A program made the position numbers and the translations under genes. The notes beneath the pieces were generated by a model. It did no database searches and had not been told where the DNA came from. It worked only from the letters and a program-made list of their open reading frames with translations. From contig SKKJ01000199.1 in assembly GCA_007121575.1 (NCBI GenBank), forward strand, positions 1 through 5,196: a stretch of 5,196 nt of DNA, written 5' to 3'. Position 1 is the stretch's first letter. Each line of letters begins with the position of its first letter. The DNA is from Natronomonas sp. Lineage in GTDB: Archaea; Halobacteriota; Halobacteria; Halobacteriales; Haloarculaceae. Below, piece by piece: positions 1-4,723 of this stretch.

Positions 1-1
1 T

Positions 2-1186
2 ACGACCTGTATCGGCAACGCCGGCCCCCTCGCCGACCCCATCGAAGCGGCCATCGACGAACACGACCTCTGGACGGCGAGCGTCCTCTCGGGCAACCGC
101 AACTTCGAGGCGCGCATTCACCCGAAGATCCGCGCGAACTATCTCGCCAGTCCGCCGCTGGTCGTCGCATACGGGCTCGCCGGGCGGATGGATATCGATC
201 TCGAGAACGACCCGATCGGCACGAACGACGACGGCGAGGCGGTCTATCTCGCCGACCTGTGGCCGGACGCCGAGGAGGTTCAAAAAGCGATTCACGACAA
301 CGTCTCGCCGGAGATGTTCGAAGAGAAGTACGCCTCCGTCTTCGAGGGCGACGACCGATGGGAGGCGTTGGACGCGCCGACCGGCGACGTCTACGAGTGG
401 GACGACGAGTCGACGTATATCCGCGAACCGCCGTTCTTCACCGACTTCCCGCTGGATGAACCCGGTGTCACAGATATCGAGGACGCCCGCAGTCTGATGC
501 TTCTCGGCGACACCGTAACGACGGATCACATCAGCCCTGCCGGACCGTTCAGTTCGGATCTCCCGGCCGGGCAGTGGCTATCAGAACGCGGCGTCGAACC
601 GTACGATTTCAACACCTACGGATCGCGTCGAGGTAACCACGAAGTGATGATGCGAGGCACCTTCGCCAACGTCCGCATCGAAAACGAGATGCTCGACGAT
701 GTCGAGGGCGGCTACACCATCCACCAACCGACGGACGAGGAAACGACCGTCTTCGAGGCGAGCCAGCGATATCGCGAGGAAGAGACACCGCTCGTGGTGC
801 TCGCGGGCGAGGAGTTCGGAACCGGTTCGAGCCGCGATTGGGCGGCCAAAGGGACGGATCTCCTCGGTGTCAGAGCAACGATCGCCGAAAGCTACGAGCG
901 CATCTTCCGTGACAACCTCGTCGGTATGGGCGTCCTCCCGCTGCAGTTCGAAGAGGGCGACTCGTGGGAATCGCTCGGCCTCGATGGATCGGAGACGTTC
1001 GATATCCGCGGTCTCGATGACGGATTGCAGGTGGCCGACGAGTTGACCGTCGTCGCAGAGCGCGAGGACGGCTCGACGGTCGAGTTCCCGGTGACGGCAC
1101 AGGTCGGCACACCCGCAGCGGTCCGGTACGTCGAAAACGGCGGAATTCTGCACTTCGTGCTCCGACGCCTGCTCACCTCGAACTAG
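2..1186 (+). CDS. acnA: Aconitate hydratase, AcnA/IRP1 type, C-terminal part (5'-truncated by window edge)
   Basis: Aconitase interconverts citrate and isocitrate through cis-aconitate in the cytoplasmic TCA cycle, using a [4Fe-4S] cluster. The frame is open from base 2, so the gene starts outside the window. About 394 residues are visible. By comparison with ~890-930 aa AcnA proteins, roughly 500 N-terminal residues are missing. The first visible residues are TTCIGNAGPL, whose Cys (bases 8-10) is the last cluster ligand of the family motif. Next come SGNRNFEARIHP (visible residues 30-41), the AcnA-type linker STYIREPPFF, and the swivel domain with GDTVTTDHISPAGP, NTYGSRRGNHEVMMRGTFAN and GTGSSRDWAAKG. 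The Ser and Arg of GSSRD (about bases 824-838) are substrate-binding residues in the family. The linker and NTYGSRRGNHEVMMRGTF favour the AcnA/IRP1 class over the mitochondrial type. An ATG at 188 is internal, because conserved aconitase sequence continues upstream of it. Nothing looks broken. The downstream kinase gene appears to have its own promoter. Confidence 0.96.
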   Translation, partial: TTCIGNAGPLADPIEAAIDEHDLWTASVLSGNRNFEARIHPKIRANYLASPPLVVAYGLAGRMDIDLENDPIGTNDDGEAVYLADLWPDAEEVQKAIHDNVSPEMFEEKYASVFEGDDRWEALDAPTGDVYEWDDESTYIREPPFFTDFPLDEPGVTDIEDARSLMLLGDTVTTDHISPAGPFSSDLPAGQWLSERGVEPYDFNTYGSRRGNHEVMMRGTFANVRIENEMLDDVEGGYTIHQPTDEETTVFEASQRYREEETPLVVLAGEEFGTGSSRDWAAKGTDLLGVRATIAESYERIFRDNLVGMGVLPLQFEEGDSWESLGLDGSETFDIRGLDDGLQVADELTVVAEREDGSTVEFPVTAQVGTPAAVRYVENGGILHFVLRRLLTSN

Positions 1187-1202
1187 ACGGCGTAGGAAGC
1201 CT

Positions 1203-1221
1203 TCTCTCGTTTTTCTTTTTT
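1203..1221 (+). terminator. T-rich archaeal-type terminator after acnA
   Basis: Seventeen bases after the aconitase stop the plus strand becomes pyrimidine-rich and ends in TTTTTCTTTTTT (1210-1221). Archaeal RNA polymerase commonly terminates at such U-tracts without needing a strong hairpin, and I see none here. Position and strand fit the aconitase transcript. The next promoter candidate lies about 100 bases further on, which supports separate transcription of the kinase gene. Confidence 0.7.
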
Positions 1222-1320
1222 CGGCCGAGGAGAATGGTCTTTGAGCGGATAACACGAGCCGTAGCCGAAGCGAACAACCGGACGGTGTAGCCGAAAGGGC
1301 AGATCACGTTGTATCCGGGA

Positions 1321-1334
1321 CGAATCTTAAATAA
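1321..1334 (+). promoter_or_regulatory. BRE/TATA promoter upstream of the ABC1 kinase gene
   Basis: CGAAT followed by CTTAAATAA reads as a BRE-like element (1321-1325) and an AT-rich TATA box (about 1326-1333). It lies in a spacer between genes on the same strand. Archaeal transcription usually starts about 26-27 bases downstream of the TATA centre, here near 1356. That is the A of an ATG opening a 14-codon ORF, and about 46 bases before the kinase start. This is inferred from sequence only; no start site has been mapped. Confidence 0.5.
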
Positions 1335-1355
1335 CGTCTGTTCGAATCATCGAAT

Positions 1356-1400
1356 ATGAATCGTCGATCCTCCACCGGCCGTTCCCGTCCGAGGTTCTGA
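1356..1400 (+). CDS. Possible 14-codon leaderless upstream ORF before the ABC1 kinase
   Basis: ATG at 1356 opens a 14-codon reading frame (MNRRSSTGRSRPRF) that stops with TGA at 1398-1400, one base before the kinase ATG at 1402. It is not in the kinase frame. Its ATG falls where the upstream TATA box would place the transcription start, so the mRNA could be leaderless for this ORF. The peptide is strongly basic and resembles no protein I know, so any role is more likely translational coupling than a peptide function. It may be chance: short ORFs are common, and the kinase has its own Shine-Dalgarno. Confidence 0.3.
   Translation: MNRRSSTGRSRPRF
1391..1395 (+). promoter_or_regulatory. Shine-Dalgarno for the ABC1 kinase start
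   Basis: GAGGT matches the core of the archaeal GGAGGTGA ribosome-binding sequence and lies 6 bases before the ATG at 1402, a usual spacing. It supports that start. The kinase frame is closed by a TGA at 1357-1359 and contains no other ATG or GTG between there and 1402. The site lies inside the last codons of the upstream mini-ORF, so ribosomes translating that ORF would pass over it. Confidence 0.55.
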
Positions 1401-1401
1401 A

Positions 1402-2967
1402 ATGAACGGGTTCGTCAGCCGGTACGCGCTGGTCGTTATTCGATTTCTGCCCTTCGCGATCGCCTTTCTTCGAGACCGACGCCGGTTCGTGCTGTTCGGA
1501 CGGCAACGCCGGACGAGCGAGGAAGATCACCGACGGCGCGCCGAGCGGATACGGGAGACGATGTTGGCACTCGGACCGGCGTTCATCAAGGTGGGGCAAG
1601 TGCTGTCCACGCGTCCGGACATCGTCCCGCCGATATACGCGGAGACGTTCGAGACGCTCCAGGACGAAGTCCCCGAAGACACCGGCGGCGATCCACAAAC
1701 CGTCCTGAAAGAAGAACTCGGAGACGAACTCGATCTCTCGACGCTCGAACCGGTCGCCGGCGGCTCGCTCGCGTTCGTCTATAAACTCACGTACGAGGAC
1801 GAACCGATCGCGGTGAAGGTCCGCCGGCCGAAGATCAAAGCCGTCATCGAGCGAGATCTGCGAGTGATTCGGTGGTTGATCCCGCTCATCAGTCCCGTTC
1901 TCAGAGAGCGTCAGCGGTACTCGGTTCGAAACGTCGCGGACGATTTCGAGGAGATTCTCCTCGATGAACTGGACTTCGATCGCGAACGGTCGATAATGGC
2001 CGAAATCGCGGACAATTTCGAAGGCGACGATCGGGTCGTGATTCCCGAGGTGTACGAATCCCTCTCTTCGGAGCGAGTGTTGGCGATGGAGTACCTGACC
2101 GGGCGAAAGATAACCGATGAGAACGCGTTCGACGGCCTCAATGTCGACGCACACGAGATGGCGACCCGGATCACGAAAGTATACCTTGAGATGGGACTCG
2201 TCGACGGGGTGTTTCACGCGGATCCGCATCCGGGGAACCTCGCCGTCACGGAGACGGGGCGGCTGTTGCTCTACGATTTCGGGATGAGCGAACGACTTCC
2301 CGAATTCATCCAGGCGGATATCGTCGGGCTCTACAGAGCGCTCGTTCGGCGCGATATCGACGGACTCGTCGAGGCACTGATCGCGCTCGATGTTCTCGAA
2401 CCGAACGTCGATCGAGTCGAGGTGAGGCGTGTGCTCAAGCTCGTCATCGAGAATCTGGAGGGGCGTTCGGAGATCACGTGGCGATCGATCATCACCGAGT
2501 TGACGACGATGCTTCGAGATTTCCCGTTTCGCATCCCGCCGAACGTGATGTTGCTCATCCGCGTGGGGACGGTCGCGGAGGGCGTCTGCCGGCAGCTCGA
2601 TCCGGAGTTCAACTTCCTGATCGCGGTTCGCTCGTTTCTGGTCGAGCAGGGGCTCATCGAACGCGAGCTTCACGCGCTCATCGAAGAGTCGATCGGAGAC
2701 CTCCAGCGATCGCTACCCGCGTTGGCGCGTGCGCCCCATCGGTTCGATCGAACGCTCGAACGGCTCGAACGCGGCGAGGTGGTCGTCAAAACGGAACCGG
2801 TCGACACCCGCGGTTTCGGTGACCGACACCTCGGATTCGCGGTGTTAGCCGGCGCGTTGTTCATCGCGACGGCGGTGTTCACGTTTCACGAGCAACCCTA
2901 CGAGATACCGGTGATGGTTCTCGCTGTTGCCTTTTTATTTATATACCTTATCCGACAGTATATATAA
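1402..2967 (+). CDS. ABC1/AarF/UbiB-family atypical kinase, membrane-anchored
   Basis: This family (UbiB, Coq8/ADCK) has a protein-kinase-like fold that binds adenine nucleotides and supports quinone or other isoprenoid-lipid metabolism. Haloarchaea use menaquinones, so a link to quinone or isoprenoid lipids is inferred; the substrate is unknown. The 521 aa length is typical. In order I see: a hydrophobic N-terminus (about 8-22); the family-specific KVGQ (63-66) followed by STRPDIVPP; the nucleotide loop PVAGGS (117-122); the ATP-site lysine in IAVKV (K139); the E-x-D element ELD (189-191); the hinge-like LAMEYLTG (227-234); the catalytic loop HADPHPGN (272-279); and the metal-binding DFG (292-294). 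Two C-terminal membrane helices follow (about 477-495 and 502-517), as in UbiB. All key residues are present. The unusual point is the loop, where the common Ala-Ala-Ala-Ser reads Ala-Gly-Gly-Ser. The stop lies within a TATATATAA string that begins the downstream repeat array. The adjacent genes do not reveal its substrate. Confidence 0.93.
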   Translation: MNGFVSRYALVVIRFLPFAIAFLRDRRRFVLFGRQRRTSEEDHRRRAERIRETMLALGPAFIKVGQVLSTRPDIVPPIYAETFETLQDEVPEDTGGDPQTVLKEELGDELDLSTLEPVAGGSLAFVYKLTYEDEPIAVKVRRPKIKAVIERDLRVIRWLIPLISPVLRERQRYSVRNVADDFEEILLDELDFDRERSIMAEIADNFEGDDRVVIPEVYESLSSERVLAMEYLTGRKITDENAFDGLNVDAHEMATRITKVYLEMGLVDGVFHADPHPGNLAVTETGRLLLYDFGMSERLPEFIQADIVGLYRALVRRDIDGLVEALIALDVLEPNVDRVEVRRVLKLVIENLEGRSEITWRSIITELTTMLRDFPFRIPPNVMLLIRVGTVAEGVCRQLDPEFNFLIAVRSFLVEQGLIERELHALIEESIGDLQRSLPALARAPHRFDRTLERLERGEVVVKTEPVDTRGFGDRHLGFAVLAGALFIATAVFTFHEQPYEIPVMVLAVAFLFIYLIRQYI

Positions 2968-3119
2968 AGAAGAGACGCTGTTACCCGTAGATATCATAAC
3001 AACCGTTCAGGCGCATATCAAACGAGAGTCCGTATATAACCAAGAGAACCCATATATAGATGACATATAAGCAACAGGACTCATATATAAATAAGACTAT
3101 GTATGGATGAACAAGACTG
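2958..3119 (+). repeat. Degenerate ~18-19 bp tandem repeat with CATATATAA cores
   Basis: Units begin at about 2958, 2995, 3014, 3032, 3051, 3064, 3082 and 3101. Each starts with (C/G)ATA or (C/G)TATA and is mostly followed by A-rich sequence ending in AAGAG-AC or AAGACT. Clear examples are GTATATAACCAAGAGAACC (3032-3050) and CATATATAAATAAGACTAT (3082-3100). Steps between the later units are 19, 18, 19, 13, 18 and 19 bases. The first unit overlaps the last codons and stop of the kinase gene. A further partial copy lies at 3194-3212. Units are diverged, and there is no unique spacer between them, so this is not a CRISPR array. The repeat was found by eye and its statistical strength is untested. 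Function is unknown. Confidence 0.5.
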
Positions 3120-3228
3120 TCCGAATACAGAAAGGGTGGTCGATAACCGAATCGCTTCGACTCTCACGTGTGCGATACCGCGGGACCGCAGTAGTATATA
3201 ACTGAGATATGACCTCACTCGAAGCATG

Positions 3229-3348
3229 ATTTATAAACGATCGAACGACCGTCCGAGAGCCGTTCGCTTATAAAGCGCGATTCGTTTGGAACTCTTCGGT
3301 AGAGATGAACTGCCGTTGTTCGTATTCGTTATATAAACATTCGATTCG
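3229..3348 (+). repeat. Three dispersed TTATAAA boxes with CGATTCG-like flanks
   Basis: TTTATAAACGATCG (from 3230), CTTATAAAGCGCGATTCG (from 3267) and TTATATAAACATTCGATTCG (from 3329) share a TTATAAA or TTATATAAA core. Each is followed by a short purine/CG stretch resembling CGATTCG. The middle copy also forms an inverted repeat, CGCTT-ATA-AAGCG (3265-3277). They may be diverged relatives of the upstream tandem array or independent AT-rich words. Similarity is weak and was judged by eye. Confidence 0.3.
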
Positions 3349-3364
3349 GTTCGGATAACCGAAC
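3349..3364 (-). terminator. Hairpin directly after the htpX stop, possible terminator or mRNA 3' end
   Basis: GTTCGG-ATAA-CCGAAC is a perfect 6-bp inverted repeat with a four-base loop, ending exactly one base before the htpX stop codon (3365-3367). In the htpX transcript it would be the first structure after translation ends. No long U-tract follows, only TTTATATAA further on, so it may stabilise the 3' end rather than terminate. Alternatively it is a chance palindrome. Confidence 0.4.
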
Positions 3365-4204
3365 TCAGTAGAAGCTTCGTTCGACGCCTCGAACGGCTTC
3401 GATTCGCTTTTCGATCGGCGGGTGGGTCGCGAAGAGCCGTTGAAGCGCGGATTTGTCGCCGCCGAAGATGCACAGCGCCGAGACGTTGTCGTCCAACTCG
3501 GCGTTCGAGTGTTGACCAGCGGTCGAGATCTTCTGTAATGCGCGGGCCATCGCGTCGCCGCCGACGTGTTGTGCGGCGTCGTCGTCGGCGACGTACTCGC
3601 GGTATCGCGAGATCGCCAACACGAACGTCATCGCGACCATCTGCACGACGATACTGGCCAGATAGCCGAGGATGATGTTTCCGATGCCGCCCTCGCGGGT
3701 GAACGCGATGGCGAAATACGCCGCCAGTCCGAGCATGGAGGCGATGGATTGACCCATCACCATCATTATCACGTCGCGGTTGTCGATGTGTGCGAGCTCG
3801 TGCGCGAGCACGCCCTCCAGCTCATCGTGATCGAGCAGGCGAAGCAGTTCCGAGGAGACGACGACGACGCCCGCACCGCGGCGGCCGACCGCGAACGCGT
3901 TCGGTACGCCCATATCGGCGATCATCAACCGGGGCTTCTCGAGGTTCATATCGTCGGCGATTCGCTCGACAGAGCGGTGAATCTCCGGATAGCGGTCCTC
4001 TGGCATGTCTTCCGCCCCGGAGCTCCACAGCGCGACTTTCTTTCCAACGACGTACTGAAAGCCGGCGAAACCGATCGTCCCGAGCAGCACGAGCGGGATC
4101 GAAACGCCGAAGGCTTCGACGGCGATGATCGCAATGAGCGCATAAAAGGCGAACAGTATGCTCCCGACGATCGCCATTCGAGCTTTCAGTCCTGTGTGTG
4201 TCAT
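3365..4204 (-). CDS. htpX: HtpX-family zinc metalloprotease, integral membrane
   Basis: HtpX is a membrane-embedded zinc protease (family M48) that degrades damaged or misassembled membrane proteins, with its active site facing the cytoplasm. From the preferred start it is 279 aa, near the family's usual ~280-295. Hydrophobic segments lie at about 11-29 and 33-53, then 143-167 and 176-198 after the catalytic helix. The zinc motif HELAH is at 135-139 (ligands H135 and H139, catalytic E136), and the third ligand is E203 in SRYREYVAD. A C-terminal ATHPPIEKRIEAV (259-271) is a family hallmark. The same frame is open upstream to an ATG at 4282. I prefer the ATG at 4204 because MTHTGLKARM leads straight into the first membrane helix and a G-rich ribosome-binding site lies just upstream. 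The extension would add Cys- and Trp-containing sequence unlike the rest and would include the promoter and repeats. It is convergent with the kinase gene and divergent from dapA. It looks intact. Confidence 0.94.
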   Translation of the reverse strand: MTHTGLKARMAIVGSILFAFYALIAIIAVEAFGVSIPLVLLGTIGFAGFQYVVGKKVALWSSGAEDMPEDRYPEIHRSVERIADDMNLEKPRLMIADMGVPNAFAVGRRGAGVVVVSSELLRLLDHDELEGVLAHELAHIDNRDVIMMVMGQSIASMLGLAAYFAIAFTREGGIGNIILGYLASIVVQMVAMTFVLAISRYREYVADDDAAQHVGGDAMARALQKISTAGQHSNAELDDNVSALCIFGGDKSALQRLFATHPPIEKRIEAVRGVERSFY

Positions 4205-4207
4205 GTA

Positions 4208-4215
4208 TCCCCCAC
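4208..4215 (-). promoter_or_regulatory. G-rich ribosome-binding site supporting the htpX start at 4204
   Basis: On the minus strand GTGGGGGAT precedes the ATG, with four bases (ATAC) between the G-run and the start codon. It resembles but does not match the GGAGGTGA consensus, and the spacing is slightly short. Together with the predicted transcription start near 4226, it argues against the upstream in-frame ATGs at 4231, 4267 and 4282. Confidence 0.4.
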
Positions 4216-4248
4216 GTAAGATGTTCAGCATGAAATGATTTCTGGCGC

Positions 4249-4256
4249 ATATGATA
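4249..4256 (-). promoter_or_regulatory. Candidate TATA box of htpX
   Basis: On the minus strand the box reads TATCATAT. Adding the usual ~26 bases puts transcription start near 4226, giving a leader of about 22 bases that contains the G-rich ribosome-binding site. The box is weak compared with consensus archaeal boxes. It is the best-placed AT-rich octamer upstream of the preferred start. Confidence 0.4.
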
Positions 4257-4262
4257 GCACAT

Positions 4263-4284
4263 GGCATCCAATAGGCATCCAACA
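4263..4284 (-). repeat. Tandem 11-bp direct repeat just upstream of the htpX TATA box
   Basis: GGCATCCAATA (4263-4273) is followed directly by GGCATCCAACA (4274-4284): two copies, 10 of 11 bases identical. On the htpX strand they read TGTTGGATGCC then TATTGGATGCC and end 6 bases before the TATA box. Eleven bases is about one helical turn, so a protein binding each copy would sit on the same DNA face. That spacing and position suit a regulator binding site, but no regulator is identified. Confidence 0.45.
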
Positions 4285-4431
4285 GATATCATGTACTGTC
4301 GAGCTCGAAAAGTATCATCAGGAGAACGAGTACCAGATGAACCGGAACATCAAACCAGCGTAATAACGGTTCCATTGCCCGATTTGAACTCAAAGCCAAC
4401 GGTTGGGGTCGGCATCGAGCGTTTCGGTGGT

Positions 4432-4454
4432 GTTCCATCACACACAAATGGAAC
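4432..4454. repeat. 7-bp inverted repeat GTTCCAT / ATGGAAC
   Basis: GTTCCAT (4432-4438) and ATGGAAC (4448-4454) are perfect complements separated by nine bases of CA-rich sequence. The same word occurs again as GGTTCCAT at 4368-4375, and the right arm extends to ATGGAACC. The centre-to-centre distance of the two arms is 16 bases. It could be a dyad for a dimeric regulator or a small hairpin; chance is not excluded. Confidence 0.35.
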
Positions 4455-4536
4455 CATATCTCGCACGGAACACACAACACATAAGTTGGTTCACACCGCT
4501 TTATTGCACATGCAGGGCCACGTGCGCATTGAATAT

Positions 4537-4587
4537 TCGTGGACGAGTTCCCACGAGCGCGTCGGCTCGGCGGCTTTTTCGAAAAAG
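4537..4587. other. Overlapping hairpins, T5 tract and perfect 14-bp palindrome upstream of dapA
   Basis: TCGTGG (4537-4542) pairs with CCACGA (4551-4556). CGAGC (4554-4558) pairs with GCTCG (4565-4569), so the two stems share 4554-4556 and cannot both form. Five bases after the second stem comes CTTTTTCGAAAAAG (4574-4587), a perfect palindrome with a T5 tract on either strand. On the plus strand the order (GC-rich stem, then T-tract) looks like a terminator. It lies about 80 bases upstream of the dapA TATA box, so it is not in the expected dapA leader. It could block read-through, end a short RNA, or be an operator. Confidence 0.4.
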
Positions 4588-4666
4588 GGCAAACGTCCAT
4601 AGCACGGTCTACGGCGGCGTGGCACCCCGTCGTAGGTCGGATCCGGACGAGAGCCCGAACGCAGCA

Positions 4667-4674
4667 TACTATAT
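4667..4674 (+). promoter_or_regulatory. Candidate TATA box of dapA
   Basis: TACTATAT lies 50 bases before the dapA ATG. The usual archaeal spacing would start transcription near 4697 and leave a leader of about 27 bases. No Shine-Dalgarno is visible before the ATG (ACCACAGCA), which is common in haloarchaea and means the start relies on homology. Confidence 0.45.
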
Positions 4675-4723
4675 CACAGCGAGCGCATACAGCGCAGATA
4701 CCGACCGACCAGACACCACAGCA

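Larger units (their letters stand above)
2968..3364. other. AT-rich gap between convergent genes, no convincing gene
   Basis: The kinase gene ends at 2967 and htpX ends at 3365 on the opposite strand, so neither needs a promoter here. Yet the stretch is full of TATA-like words: TATATAA in the tandem array and at 3195, and TTATAAA or TTATATAAA near 3230, 3268 and 3329. The middle block, 3121-3190, is richer in GC and lacks the repeats. A 32-codon frame (3103-3201) is the best small ORF but has no supporting ribosome-binding site. A TTTATATA word at 2938-2945, inside the kinase gene, could drive a short transcript into the gap. I see no RNA gene that I can name. Confidence 0.6.
4285..4666. other. 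Divergent intergenic region between htpX and dapA, no convincing gene
   Basis: This stretch of lower GC (about 46% by hand count over 4261-4380) separates the two divergent promoters. It contains several short palindromes: TCGAGCTCGA (4299-4308), CCAAC-G-GTTGG (4396-4406), the GTTCCAT/ATGGAAC pair (4432-4454) and the hairpin/T-tract cluster at 4537-4587. It also has a CACA-rich patch around 4439-4480. A plus-strand frame (4261-4602) is open for 113 codons but reads as a basic protein with no haloarchaeal character or recognisable motif, so I do not call it a gene. Confidence 0.6.

Noticed and set aside
581..1255. 224-codon minus-strand frame opposite the aconitase C-terminus
   Set aside because: It is antisense to the conserved aconitase swivel domain and has no motif or promoter of its own; it is a composition shadow.
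1356..1404. Frameshifted longer N-terminus of the kinase starting at 1356
   Set aside because: The kinase frame is closed by TGA at 1357-1359, the 1402 start has a GAGGT at good spacing, and the protein already has a complete N-terminal region.
1327..2673. 448-codon open frame on the minus strand opposite the ABC1 kinase gene
   Set aside because: It lies almost wholly antisense to a gene with a full set of family motifs. Long antisense frames are expected in GC-rich haloarchaeal genes, and the translation shows no recognisable domain.
2958..3119. CRISPR array
   Set aside because: Units are only 18-19 bases, diverged, and directly adjoining without unique spacers; no cas genes are nearby.
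2968..3364. Insertion sequence or MITE remnant
   Set aside because: I found no terminal inverted repeats with flanking target duplications and no transposase fragment.
4205..4282. N-terminal extension of htpX to the ATG at 4282
   Set aside because: The 26 extra residues do not resemble the start of HtpX proteins, and the region holds the likely TATA box, repeat and ribosome-binding site.
4261..4602. 113-codon plus-strand frame in the htpX-dapA gap
   Set aside because: The translation is basic, lacks haloarchaeal acidity and known motifs, has mixed third-position bases, no ribosome-binding site, and overlaps the htpX upstream repeat and several palindromes.
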